From contig DIXU01000012.1 in the NCBI GenBank assembly GCA_002436105.1, forward strand, positions 1 through 64,000: a stretch of DNA of 64,000 nucleotides. Direction: 5' to 3'. A program made the position numbers and the translations under genes. Under the pieces are notes generated by a model. It had not been told where the DNA came from, ran no database searches, and saw only the letters and a program-made list of their open reading frames with translations. The stretch comes from Candidatus Aminicenantes bacterium UBA6072 (GTDB lineage: Bacteria > Acidobacteriota > Aminicenantia > UBA2199). Each line of letters starts with the position of its first letter. Position 1 is the stretch's first letter. Below, in pieces: positions 52,196-61,176 of the stretch.

Positions 52196-54052
52196 ATGAA
52201 TAAAGAAAAAGCGATCCTGCTCAAGATAAACGGCGAATTGAAAGCCATCGGTACGCCCGTCGCTCCCGGCGACGCGGTCGAGGAGGTTTACCCCCATTCG
52301 CCCGAGGCCCTCGAGGTCTACCGCCACTCGGCCGCCCACCTGCTGGCCCAGGCCATGATCGAGCTGTTTCCCGGGACGCAGTACGGCGTGGGCCCGGCCG
52401 TGGAGAACGGCTTTTATTACGATTTCCTGACCGAGCGCCCGCTGGTCGAGGCCGACCTGGACGGGATCGGCAAAAAAATGGCCCACCTGGCCAAGCAGAA
52501 CCAGCCGATCCGCCGCGAAGTGTGGACCAAGGCCCAGGCCCGGGACTACTTCCTGGAGCACGGCCAGCAGCTCAAGGCGGAGCTGCTCGAGGAAAAGGTC
52601 GCCGGCGACGAGGTCTCGGTGTTCCGCCAGGGCGGCTTCGTCGACCTCTGCCGCGGCCCGCACCTGCCCGCGACGGGTCTGCTGAAGCATTTCAAGCTGC
52701 TCAGCGTGGCCGCCGCCTACTGGAAGGGCGACGAAAAGAGCCATTCGCTGCAGCGCGTCTACGGCACGGTCTATCCCGACGCCGAGGGGCTGGCCGAGCA
52801 CCTGCGCCTGCTCAAGGAGGCGCGCGAGCGCGACCACCGGCTGCTGGGCCGCCAGCTCGACCTGTTCTCCCTGCAGGAGGAGGCCGGGCCCGGCCTGGTC
52901 TACTGGCACCCCCGGGGGGCGCGCATGCGCCATGTCATCGAGACCTACTGGAAGCAGCGCCACTACGAGGGCGGCTACGAGCTCCTCTACACGCCGCACA
53001 TCGGCCGCGAATGGCTGTGGCAGACCTCGGGCCACCTGAACTTCTACAAGGACTCGATGTACGCCCCCATGGCCATCGACGAGATGAACTACTACCTGAA
53101 GCCCATGAACTGCCCGTTCCACATCATGGTCTACAAGTCGAGCCAGCGCTCCTACCGCGACCTGCCCCTGCGCTGGGCCGAGCTGGGGACGGTCTACCGC
53201 TACGAGCGCAGCGGCACGCTGCACGGCCTTTTGCGCGTGCGCGGCTTCACCCAGGACGACGCCCACATCATCTGCACCCCCGGGCAGATCGACGGGGAGA
53301 TCCTGCGCACGCTCGATTTCTCGCTCGACCTGCTGCGCGCCTTCGGCTTCCGGGAGTTCAAGATCGAGCTCTCGGTGCGCGACCCGCAGGTCAGCGGCAA
53401 ATACGCCGGCAGCGACGCCATGTGGATCGAGGCCGAGGCCTCGCTGGTCAAGGCGCTGACCGTGCGCCAGCTGGCCTACCAGCGCATGGAGGGCGAGGCC
53501 GTGTTCTACGGGCCCAAGATCGACATCAAGATCAAGGATGCCCTGGGACGCTTCTGGCAGTGCACCACCATCCAGTTCGACTTCAACATGTCGGAACGCT
53601 TCGCCATGAAGTACATCGGGGCCGACGGCGCCGCCCACCAGCCCTACATGGTGCACCGCGCCCTGCTCGGTTCGCTGGAGCGCTTCTTCGGCGTGCTGAT
53701 CGAGCATTACCGCGGCTTTTTCCCGCTGTGGCTGGCGCCGGTGCAGGCCCTCATCGCCCCGCTCAACGACGACTGCCTGCCCTACGCGCGCCAGGTGCTG
53801 GAACGCCTGCGCGCGGCCGGTTTGCGCGCCGAGCTCGATTCCCGCTCCGAGGGCGTCAACCGCAAGATCCGCGACGCCGAGAACCAGAAGGTCCCCTACA
53901 TCATCGTCCTCGGCCCCCAGGAACAGCAGCAGGGGAACATCTCCTTCCGCATCCACCAGCAGGGCGACCAGGGCCGCATCGCCCTGGACGATTTCGTTCA
54001 AAGACTCAAAATCAAAATAGAGGAAAAAAGCCAGAATTATGAGGTATCCTAA
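52196..54052 (+). CDS. thrS: Threonyl-tRNA synthetase, short TGS domain
   Basis: A 618-residue ThrRS. The editing domain has HSAAHLLAQ and CRGPHLP. The class II catalytic core has zinc ligand C in KPMNCPFH, YERSGTLHGLLRVRGFTQDD (motif 2) and HRALLGSLERFFG (motif 3). An anticodon-binding domain ends the protein. The N-terminal TGS domain keeps only its second half (AILLKINGELKAIG…EALEVYRHS); roughly 25-30 residues usual in the family are missing, where the tRNA-Val gene now lies. The ATG has no ribosome binding site, because the tRNA 3' end is eight bases upstream. Confidence 0.95.
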   Translation: MNKEKAILLKINGELKAIGTPVAPGDAVEEVYPHSPEALEVYRHSAAHLLAQAMIELFPGTQYGVGPAVENGFYYDFLTERPLVEADLDGIGKKMAHLAKQNQPIRREVWTKAQARDYFLEHGQQLKAELLEEKVAGDEVSVFRQGGFVDLCRGPHLPATGLLKHFKLLSVAAAYWKGDEKSHSLQRVYGTVYPDAEGLAEHLRLLKEARERDHRLLGRQLDLFSLQEEAGPGLVYWHPRGARMRHVIETYWKQRHYEGGYELLYTPHIGREWLWQTSGHLNFYKDSMYAPMAIDEMNYYLKPMNCPFHIMVYKSSQRSYRDLPLRWAELGTVYRYERSGTLHGLLRVRGFTQDDAHIICTPGQIDGEILRTLDFSLDLLRAFGFREFKIELSVRDPQVSGKYAGSDAMWIEAEASLVKALTVRQLAYQRMEGEAVFYGPKIDIKIKDALGRFWQCTTIQFDFNMSERFAMKYIGADGAAHQPYMVHRALLGSLERFFGVLIEHYRGFFPLWLAPVQALIAPLNDDCLPYARQVLERLRAAGLRAELDSRSEGVNRKIRDAENQKVPYIIVLGPQEQQQGNISFRIHQQGDQGRIALDDFVQRLKIKIEEKSQNYEVS

Positions 54053-54608
54053 ACCCGTTCCCAACAAGAAGAAGAACCCGCACCGGACCAACGAAGAGAT
54101 CATGGCCCGCGAGGTGCGGCTCATCGACGAGGAAAAGAACCAGGTGGGCATCATTCCCACGACCCAGGCCCTGGACATCGCCCGCGAGAAGGACCTGGAC
54201 CTGGTCGAGATCTCCCCGGAGGCCTCGCCGCCGGTGTGCCGCATCCTGGATTACGGCAAGTTCCTGTATTCGCTGCAGAAGAAGGCGCACGAGGCCCAGC
54301 GCCACCAGCGCAAGGTGCTGATCAAGGAGATCAAGTTCACGCCGGTCATCGGCGACCACGACGTGGACGTCAAGCTGAGGAAGATCAAGGAATTCCTCGC
54401 CGAGGGCAACAAGGTGAAGGTGACCGTCTGGCTGAAGGGGCGGCAGAAGCGCAAGCCGGAGATGCTGGAGACCATGGTCGCCCGCATCATGGAGATCCTG
54501 AAGGAGATCGCGGAGATCGAGGCCCCGCCCAAGCGCGAGGGTTTTTTCTGTCATATCATGATCGGAGCGAAAAAAGGAGGCAAAGATGCCAAAACTAAAA
54601 ACCCATAG
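54039..54608 (+). CDS. infC: Translation initiation factor IF-3
   Basis: A 189-residue IF-3, which keeps ribosomal subunits apart and proofreads start codons. N-domain: NEEIMAREVRLIDEEKNQVGI, LVEISPEASPPVCRILDYGKF. C-domain: KEIKFTPVIGDHDVDVKLRK and KVTVWLKGRQKRKPEM. It overlaps thrS by 14 bases and rpmI by 23. The start ATG 54039 has a distant GAGG; an ATT codon directly precedes it, so the true start could be non-canonical. Confidence 0.94.
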   Translation: MRYPKPVPNKKKNPHRTNEEIMAREVRLIDEEKNQVGIIPTTQALDIAREKDLDLVEISPEASPPVCRILDYGKFLYSLQKKAHEAQRHQRKVLIKEIKFTPVIGDHDVDVKLRKIKEFLAEGNKVKVTVWLKGRQKRKPEMLETMVARIMEILKEIAEIEAPPKREGFFCHIMIGAKKGGKDAKTKNP

Positions 54609-54786
54609 AGGCGCCGCCAAGAGGCTGCGGGTGACCGCCACGGGGAAGATCAAGCGCAGCAAGGCCTTTGGCCGGCATATCCTGACCAAGAAGAGTTCCA
54701 AGCGCAAGCGCAATCTGAAGCAGTCCACGCTGGTCGTCAAGTCGGAGCTCAAGAAGGCGAAGGAACTGCTGCCGTATTCGAAATAG
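54586..54786 (+). CDS. rpmI: Ribosomal protein L35 (bL35)
   Basis: A 66-residue bL35 (MPKLKTHRGAAKRLRVTATG…). AAAGGAGG lies just above its ATG, inside the infC 3' end. The infC-rpmI-rplT order is universal. Confidence 0.95.
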   Translation: MPKLKTHRGAAKRLRVTATGKIKRSKAFGRHILTKKSSKRKRNLKQSTLVVKSELKKAKELLPYSK

Positions 54787-54795
54787 GAGGAACCG

Positions 54796-55149
54796 ATGCC
54801 TAGAGTGACACGAGGGAACAAAAAACTTCTGCGCAGAAAAAAGATACTGGACCAGGCCAAGGGTTTCTGGGGCGCCAAGCGCAAGAACTACCGCTCGGCC
54901 AAGGAATCGGTGCAGCGGGCGATGGTATACGCCTACCGCGACCGGCGCAACCGCAAGCGCGACTTCCGCACGCTGTGGAACGTGCGCATCAACGCCGCCG
55001 TGCGCGAGTTCGGCATGAGCTACTCGCTGTTCATGAAGAACCTCAAGAAGGCCAATATCCTGCTCAACCGCAAGATGCTGGCCAACCTGGCCGCCTGCGA
55101 GCCCGAAACGTTCCGCGCCATCGTCGATAAGGCCAAGTCCGTGGCATGA
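54796..55149 (+). CDS. rplT: Ribosomal protein L20 (bL20)
   Basis: A 117-residue bL20 (MPRVTRGNKKLLRRKKILDQ, AKGFWGAKRKNYRSAKESV). It binds 23S rRNA early in 50S assembly. AGGAGG precedes the ATG. The stop overlaps pheS by ATGA. Confidence 0.96.
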   Translation: MPRVTRGNKKLLRRKKILDQAKGFWGAKRKNYRSAKESVQRAMVYAYRDRRNRKRDFRTLWNVRINAAVREFGMSYSLFMKNLKKANILLNRKMLANLAACEPETFRAIVDKAKSVA

Positions 55150-56189
55150 TCGATGAACTCGCAAAAGAGATTGAAGGAGCCCGACAGGCCTTTGTCCATG
55201 AGCTAGAGCGAATTCAGTCTCCCGAGGACCTCGCATCCCTGAGGGAGCGCTTCCTCGGCCGCAGGAAGGGCGTGGTCAGCCATCTCCTGGTCCGGTTGAA
55301 GGAGTTCGCCCCGGGCGACAAGCCCCGGGCCGGGCAGGCGGTCAACGGCCTCAAGGCCTTCGTCGAGGCGTCGCTGGCCGCGGCGCTCGAACGGCGCGCC
55401 GGCGCTGCCGCCGGCTCCGCTTCGGCCTGGCGCGACCACTCGCTGCCGCCCTCGGAGCTGCCCGTCGGCCGCCTGCACCTGATCGCCGACATCCAGCGCC
55501 GCATCGAGGACATCTTCCTGCAGCTGGGCTACGAGATCGCCGTCGGCCCGGAGATCGAGCTGGAGGACTACAACTTCACCAAGCTGAACATCCCCGAGCA
55601 TCACCCGGCGCGCGACGAGCAGGACACCTTCTTCCTGGAGGGGCACGACGACCTGGTGCTGCGCACGCACACCTCGCCGATGCAGGTGCGCTACATGCTG
55701 GAACACAAGCCGCCGCTCAAGATCATCTCGCCGGGCAAGGCCTTCCGCAAGGACGACCCCGACGCCACCCATTCGCCCTGCTTCCACCAGGTGGAGGGGC
55801 TGCTGGTGGACCGCGGCATCCGCTTCACGCACCTGAAGGGGACGCTGGAGGCCTTCTGCCGCTCGTTCTTCGGGCCCGACATCGTCCTGCGCTTCCGCCC
55901 CGGCTACTTCCCCTTCACCGAGCCGTCGGCCGAGGTGGACATCAGCTGCTTCCTCTGCTCGGGCAAGGACCCCGCCTGCCGCGTCTGCAAGGGCAGCGGC
56001 TGGCTGGAGATCCTGGGCAGCGGCATGGTGCATCCGCGGGTGCTGGGCAACTGCGGCATCGACCCCGGAGAGTATTCGGGATTCGCCTTCGGCCTGGGCA
56101 TCGAGCGCGTGGCCATGATCCGGTACGGCGTGCCCGACCTGCGGCTGCTGTACGAGAACGATCTGCGCCTGCTGGGGCAATTCGGGTGA
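55146..56189 (+). CDS. pheS: Phenylalanyl-tRNA synthetase alpha subunit
   Basis: A 347-residue PheS. The N-terminal coiled coil (1-85) binds tRNA; the class II core has motif 2 (FRKDDPDATHSPCFHQVEGLLVD) and motif 3 (GFAFGLGIERVAMIRYG). The CFLCSGKDPACRVCKG segment is the zinc-type variant common in the family. It forms the alpha2-beta2 enzyme with the next gene. Confidence 0.95.
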   Translation: MIDELAKEIEGARQAFVHELERIQSPEDLASLRERFLGRRKGVVSHLLVRLKEFAPGDKPRAGQAVNGLKAFVEASLAAALERRAGAAAGSASAWRDHSLPPSELPVGRLHLIADIQRRIEDIFLQLGYEIAVGPEIELEDYNFTKLNIPEHHPARDEQDTFFLEGHDDLVLRTHTSPMQVRYMLEHKPPLKIISPGKAFRKDDPDATHSPCFHQVEGLLVDRGIRFTHLKGTLEAFCRSFFGPDIVLRFRPGYFPFTEPSAEVDISCFLCSGKDPACRVCKGSGWLEILGSGMVHPRVLGNCGIDPGEYSGFAFGLGIERVAMIRYGVPDLRLLYENDLRLLGQFG

Positions 56190-56193
56190 CGGG

Positions 56194-58266
56194 ATGAAGA
56201 TCAATGTCGACTACCTGAAGCGCTTCGTCGGCCTCGACCTCGATGACGGGGCCCTGAAGGAGCTGCTGGCCGGCCTCGGCCTGGAGACGGCCGAGACGCT
56301 GAGGATCGGCGGCGAGACCGTCCTGGACATCGAGACCACGCCCAACCGCCCCGACTGGCTCTCGCACTACGGCATCGCCCGCGAGATCGCGGCCAGGGAC
56401 CCGCGGCTGCGCTTCGCGCCCATGGACCTGTCGGCGGTGGATCTCCCTGTCGGCGCCGGGGTCCCCCAGGGGGATGCCGCGGCCCGGCCGGCGGCGAATT
56501 TTGCCATCCACATCGATGACCCGGCCGACTGCCGGCGCTACAGCGGCTGCATCGTCCGCGACCTGAAGGTGAAGGAGTCGCCGCCGGAGGTCCAGCAGCT
56601 GCTGGTCAGCCTGGGCCTGCGGCCGATCAGCGACATCGTCGACGTTTCCAACCTGGTGATGATGACCTGCGGCCAGCCGCTGCACATCTTCGACCTCGAG
56701 CAGCTGCAGGGCGGAGAGGTGCGCGTGCGCCGCGCCCGCAGGGGCGAGACGTTGCGCCTGCTGGACGAGCGCGACGTGGCGCTCGACGAAGGCCACCTGC
56801 TGATCGCCGATGCCTCCCGCCCGCTGGCGCTGGCCGGCATCATGGGCGGCCTGGCGTCGGGCATCGGCCCCGCCACCCGGCACATTTTCATCGAGAGCGC
56901 CTGTTTCGATCCGGTGGTCATCCGCCGCGGCGCCCATGCCTTGGGCCTGAAAACCGACGCCAGCTACCGCTTCGAGAGGGGGATGGACGCCGAGGCGACC
57001 CTGCCGGCGCTGAAGATGGCCCTGCTCCTCCTGTCGCGCTCCCAGGGCCGGGCGCTGAAGCCAAGCTACTTCCAGGATGTCTACCCCAGGCCGCAGGTCC
57101 GTCCCGCCATCCGCCTGGACAAGGGCTTCCCGCGGCAACTGACCGGCATGGACGTCCCCGAGGACGCCGCCGCCGCCATCCTGCAGCGGCTGGGCTTCAC
57201 GTTGCGCGACGGGGGCGGCCACTGGCTGGTGGAGCCGCCCAGCCACCGCGTGGACGCCGAAACCAGGGAAGACCTGGTCGAGGAGATCGCGCGCGTTCAC
57301 GGCTACGGGCACCTGAAGGGCGAGATGCCGCTCGCGGCCAACCCCCAGCTGCGCGTCGACGGCGAGCGCGGCGCCGTCCAGCGCCTGAAATGGCAGCTGG
57401 CCGACGCCGGCTTCAACGAAGTGATCAACTACGTTTTCCAGAGCCCGGAAGAGAACGGCATGACCGAACCGCAGGGTTCGCTCCTGGCCCTGAAGAATCC
57501 CCTGGGGCGGGACCTCTCGGTCATGAAGAACTCCCTGCTGGCCGGCCTGCTGAAGAACACGGCGGCCAACGCCAACCAGGGGGTCGAGCGCGTGGCGCTG
57601 TTCGAGATCGGCAGGGTTTTCCAGCGCCGGGGAGAGCAGGTTCTGGAAGAACGGCGGCTGGCCGCCAGCGTCCACGGCCGGCAGCAGAAGAAGGATTGGC
57701 GGCTGCCGGAGGAGGAATTCGACTTCCCCTGGCTGCAGGCTCAGCTGGCCGCGCTGGGCCGGCGCCTGCGGCTGGAACTGGCCTTCCGCGGCGAAGCGCA
57801 CCCGGCGTTCGCCGGCGGCTGCAGCTTCCGCGTCGAGGCCGGCGGCCGCGCCTGCGGCTGGTGCGGGGAGATCACGCCCGAATTCCGCGCGGCCTGCAAG
57901 CTGGAGCGGCCGGTCTTCGCCTGCGAACTCGACCTGGAGGCCCTGCTGGCCTGCCGGGGCGAGAACCGTTTCCGCGCCTGGAACCGTTTCCCGGCCGCGC
58001 GCCGCGATTTCACCTTCCTGATGGCCAAGAGCCGGCGTTACGAGGAATTGCGCGCCGCCATCGAGAGCCTGCGGCCCGCCGTCCTGGAGAGTTTCGAGCT
58101 CACCGACGTCTTCCAGGGGCCTTCCGTCCCGGAGGACAAGGTCAGCTTTTCAATGGGCTTCACCTACCGGGCCCCGGAGCGCACCCTGACCGGCGACGAG
58201 GTGAACGGCATCCATGCCGGGTTCACCGGCCGGCTGGCGGCGACCCTGGGCCTAATCCAACGATAA
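56194..58266 (+). CDS. pheT: Phenylalanyl-tRNA synthetase beta subunit, short form
   Basis: A 690-residue PheT. B1, B3/B4 editing domain (SGCIVRDLKVKESPPEVQQLL, LVMMTCGQPLHIFD), B5 (LTGMDVPEDAAAAILQRLGF) and the C-terminal FDX-ACB domain (RFPAARRDFTFLMAK) are present. The usual EMAPII-like tRNA-binding insertion near residues 40-150 is absent: LGLETAETLRIGGETVLDIETTPNRPD passes straight from the N-terminal strand to the B1 core. That explains the length against about 800 residues in many bacteria. Confidence 0.95.
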   Translation: MKINVDYLKRFVGLDLDDGALKELLAGLGLETAETLRIGGETVLDIETTPNRPDWLSHYGIAREIAARDPRLRFAPMDLSAVDLPVGAGVPQGDAAARPAANFAIHIDDPADCRRYSGCIVRDLKVKESPPEVQQLLVSLGLRPISDIVDVSNLVMMTCGQPLHIFDLEQLQGGEVRVRRARRGETLRLLDERDVALDEGHLLIADASRPLALAGIMGGLASGIGPATRHIFIESACFDPVVIRRGAHALGLKTDASYRFERGMDAEATLPALKMALLLLSRSQGRALKPSYFQDVYPRPQVRPAIRLDKGFPRQLTGMDVPEDAAAAILQRLGFTLRDGGGHWLVEPPSHRVDAETREDLVEEIARVHGYGHLKGEMPLAANPQLRVDGERGAVQRLKWQLADAGFNEVINYVFQSPEENGMTEPQGSLLALKNPLGRDLSVMKNSLLAGLLKNTAANANQGVERVALFEIGRVFQRRGEQVLEERRLAASVHGRQQKKDWRLPEEEFDFPWLQAQLAALGRRLRLELAFRGEAHPAFAGGCSFRVEAGGRACGWCGEITPEFRAACKLERPVFACELDLEALLACRGENRFRAWNRFPAARRDFTFLMAKSRRYEELRAAIESLRPAVLESFELTDVFQGPSVPEDKVSFSMGFTYRAPERTLTGDEVNGIHAGFTGRLAATLGLIQR

Positions 58267-58277
58267 GGAGAACAGCC

Positions 58278-58487
58278 ATGAGCGGTAGTTTCAAGGAGTT
58301 CGATAAACTGGAAGAGAAGATCAACCGGCTCATCAGCGGCATGAAGGCCCTGCGCGATGAGAACCAGAAGCTGAAAAAGGAACTGCACGACGTCAAGCAA
58401 GATTCCTCGCAGCGCGAGGGCGAGAAAAGCGAGATCCGCAAGAAGATCGCCTCGCTGATCGACCTGGTCGACTCCATCGGCGAATGA
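58278..58487 (+). CDS. Short coiled-coil protein, ZapB-like
   Basis: A 69-residue protein almost wholly coiled coil (KLEEKINRLISGMKALRDENQKLKK). AAGGAG lies 11 bases above ATG 58278. It overlaps zapA by ATGA, so a role at the division ring beside ZapA is likely by context. Sequence alone cannot separate it from other small coiled coils. Confidence 0.7.
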   Translation: MSGSFKEFDKLEEKINRLISGMKALRDENQKLKKELHDVKQDSSQREGEKSEIRKKIASLIDLVDSIGE

Positions 58488-58792
58488 TGGGCAGGGAAGT
58501 CGAGGTCCAGATCACCGGCAAGAGGTTCGTCTTCCAGCTGGCCGAAGACGTGCAGCCGGAGGAGTTCCTGCAGGTGGTCGAGTACGTGGAGAACAAGATC
58601 AATAAAATAAAGAACAGGATGAACGAATTGGACGCCCAGAAATTGGGTTTGTTAACTTCGATAAACATCGCCCAGGACCTCTTTTCGCTGAAGAAGGAGA
58701 ACGAGAAGCTGGCCCGGATCCTGGGGCGGATCGACACCCTCTTGTCACCGGAAAGCGAGGATGGAGAGTTAACCGTCAGTTTGTCGTCCTGA
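58484..58792 (+). CDS. zapA: Cell division protein ZapA
   Basis: A 102-residue ZapA-family protein (VEVQITGKRFVFQLAEDVQPEE, VVEYVENKINKIKNRMNEL). It bundles FtsZ filaments. A second Met immediately follows the first. zapA directly upstream of rny is a recurrent arrangement in several phyla. Confidence 0.85.
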   Translation: MMGREVEVQITGKRFVFQLAEDVQPEEFLQVVEYVENKINKIKNRMNELDAQKLGLLTSINIAQDLFSLKKENEKLARILGRIDTLLSPESEDGELTVSLSS

Positions 58793-58808
58793 TCGCAGGA
58801 GGAAGCCA

Positions 58809-60368
58809 ATGATCGGGATCGCCATTGCCATGCTGCTGCTCGGCGCCCTGTTGGGGAGCGCAGCGGTGATTTTGTCAAAAAAGCGGATATTCGCCGCGGA
58901 GTACCGGAAACTGGAGGCGCACGTCCAGCAGCTCGAGGCCAGGAACCGCGAGGAACTGGAGCGCGCGCGCAAGCAGTCGCAGCTGGAGCTGAAGGAGGAG
59001 TTCTCCGAGTGGAAGAACGAGTACAACCGCCGGCAGAACGAGAAGGTCAACCGCCTGAACCTCATGGAGAAGCGGCTGATCCAGAAGGAAGAGAACCTCG
59101 ACAAGCGCTATGTCAACCTGGAAAACAAGGAAAAGGACCTGAAGAAGAAAGAGCGGGACCTGGACCTGCAGGAGGAGGAGATCGCCGCCCTGAAAACCCA
59201 GGTCAACCAGCTTCACGAGGAACAGCGGCTGAAGCTGGAGAAGATCTCCGGCCTCACGGTGCAGGAGGCCAAGGACCTGATCATCAGGCAGTACGAGGGC
59301 GAGGCGCGGCTGGAGTCGGCCCAGAAGCTGAAGCAGATCGAGGATGAGCTGAAGGAAAAGAGCGCGCAGCTGGCCAAGGAGGCCATCTCCAACGCCGTGC
59401 AGCGCATCGCCACCGAGCACGTGGTATCCTCGTCGGTCACGGTCATCGACCTGCCCTCGGACGAGATGAAGGGGCGCATCATCGGCCGCGAGGGCCGCAA
59501 CATCCGCGCCCTGGAGAACGCCACCGGCGTCGACTTCATCGTCGACGACACGCCGGAGGCCATCCTGGTCTCCTCGTTCGACCCCATCCGCCGCGAGATC
59601 GCCAAGCAGGCCATCGAGACGCTGATCGCCGACGGCCGCATCCACCCGGCGCGCATCGAGGAGATCGTCGACCGCATCAAGGGCAACTTCGACAACTACC
59701 TGCGCAAGCAGGGCGAGGCCGCCGTGCTCGAGCTGGGCATCCGCGACCTGAACCCGGAGCTGTACTTCTACCTGGGCAAGCTCAAATTCCGCTCCTCCTT
59801 CGGCCAGAACGTGCTGGAGCATTCCAAGGACGTGGCCTGGATCGCCGCCTTCCTCGCCCGCGAGGTCGGCGCCAACGTCAATGTCTGCAAGCGCGCCGGG
59901 CTGCTGCACGACGTGGGCAAGGCCATCGACCGCGAGACCGAGGGCACGCACACGTCGCTCTCGGTGGAGCTGACCCGCAAGTTCGGCGAGTCCGCCGCCG
60001 TCCAGGACGCCATCGCCTCGCACCACATGGACACGGCCTTCACCTCCATCGAGGCCGTCCTCATCCAGGCCGCCGACAGCATCTCCGCCGCGCGGCCCGG
60101 CGCCCGGCGCGAGATCCTGGAAACCTACATCAAGCGCCTGGAGAAGCTGGAGGAGGTGAGCAAGTCGTTCGCCGGGGTGACCAAGGCCTACGCCCTGCAG
60201 GCCGGGCGCGAAGTGCGCGTCATCGTCAACGCCAACGAGCTCGACGACAACCGCACCTTCCTGATCTGCAAGGACATCGCCAGGAAGATCCAGGACGAGA
60301 TGGAGTACCCCGGGCAGATCAAGGTGTCGGTGATCCGCGAAGTGAGGGCCATCGAGTATGCCAAGTAA
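58809..60368 (+). CDS. rny: Ribonuclease Y
   Basis: A 519-residue membrane-anchored endoribonuclease that initiates mRNA decay. The N-terminal helix (1-25) anchors it; residues 30-205 are coiled coil; the KH domain has GRIIGREGRNIRALE; the HD catalytic domain has FGQNVLEHSKDVAWIA, LLHDVGKAID and ASHHMD. GAGGA precedes ATG 58809. Confidence 0.96.
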   Translation: MIGIAIAMLLLGALLGSAAVILSKKRIFAAEYRKLEAHVQQLEARNREELERARKQSQLELKEEFSEWKNEYNRRQNEKVNRLNLMEKRLIQKEENLDKRYVNLENKEKDLKKKERDLDLQEEEIAALKTQVNQLHEEQRLKLEKISGLTVQEAKDLIIRQYEGEARLESAQKLKQIEDELKEKSAQLAKEAISNAVQRIATEHVVSSSVTVIDLPSDEMKGRIIGREGRNIRALENATGVDFIVDDTPEAILVSSFDPIRREIAKQAIETLIADGRIHPARIEEIVDRIKGNFDNYLRKQGEAAVLELGIRDLNPELYFYLGKLKFRSSFGQNVLEHSKDVAWIAAFLAREVGANVNVCKRAGLLHDVGKAIDRETEGTHTSLSVELTRKFGESAAVQDAIASHHMDTAFTSIEAVLIQAADSISAARPGARREILETYIKRLEKLEEVSKSFAGVTKAYALQAGREVRVIVNANELDDNRTFLICKDIARKIQDEMEYPGQIKVSVIREVRAIEYAK

Positions 60369-61176
60369 ACCGGTGCGCCTCATTCTCATCGGCGACGTCG
60401 TCGGCCGCCACGGCCGGCGCTTCGTGCGGGCGGTCCTGCCGCTGCTGAAGGCGAAGTACCTTCCCGACGTGGTCATCGCCAACGGCGAGAACTCGGCCGG
60501 CGGCCTGGGCATCATCCGCCGCACCGCCGACGAGCTGTTCGAGGCCGGGATCGACGTGCTGACCGGCGGCAACCACACCTGGGACAAGAAGGAGGCGCTC
60601 GACCTGCTCAAGACGGAGCAGCGGGTCCTCAAGCCGCTGAACTTCCACCCGTCCACTCCCGGCAACGGCTCGTTCGTTTTCCGCACCGCCGCCGGCCACC
60701 CGGTGGCCGTCGTCAGCCTGCAGGGGCGCGTGTTCATGGAAGCGGTGGTCGACAATCCCTTCACGGTCATCGACGGATTCCTCAAGGCCAACCGCCATGC
60801 CATCGTGCTGGTGGACTTCCACGCCGAGGCCACGGCCGAAAAGCAGGCCATGGGCTTTTTTCTCGACGGCCGCGCCAGCGCCGTCCTGGGCACGCACACC
60901 CACGTGCCCACCGCCGACGGCCGCATCCTGGAGAACGGCACGGCCTACCAGACCGACGTGGGCATGACCGGGGCGCTGGACTCGGTCATCGGCATGAAGC
61001 GCGAGCCGATCGTGGCCCGGTTCATCGACGGCATGCACCACAAGTTCGAGGTGGCCAGCGGCAGCCAGGTGCTGGACATGACCCTGGTCGACGTCGATCC
61101 CGGGAGCGGCCGGGCCGTCGCCATTGAGGCCCGGCGCTACCACGAGGACACCTACGCGCGGGAGCTCGGTCGCTGA
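60358..61176 (+). CDS. YmdB-family metallophosphoesterase
   Basis: A 272-residue calcineurin-like phosphoesterase of the YmdB type (TIGR00282). Metal-binding motifs: LIGDVVGRHGR, ANGENSAGG, TGGNHTWDKKE, DFHAEATAEKQAMG and GTHTHVPTAD. Family members hydrolyse 2',3'-cyclic nucleotides and often follow rny, as here, where the two overlap by 11 bases. Confidence 0.92.
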   Translation: MPSKPVRLILIGDVVGRHGRRFVRAVLPLLKAKYLPDVVIANGENSAGGLGIIRRTADELFEAGIDVLTGGNHTWDKKEALDLLKTEQRVLKPLNFHPSTPGNGSFVFRTAAGHPVAVVSLQGRVFMEAVVDNPFTVIDGFLKANRHAIVLVDFHAEATAEKQAMGFFLDGRASAVLGTHTHVPTADGRILENGTAYQTDVGMTGALDSVIGMKREPIVARFIDGMHHKFEVASGSQVLDMTLVDVDPGSGRAVAIEARRYHEDTYARELGR

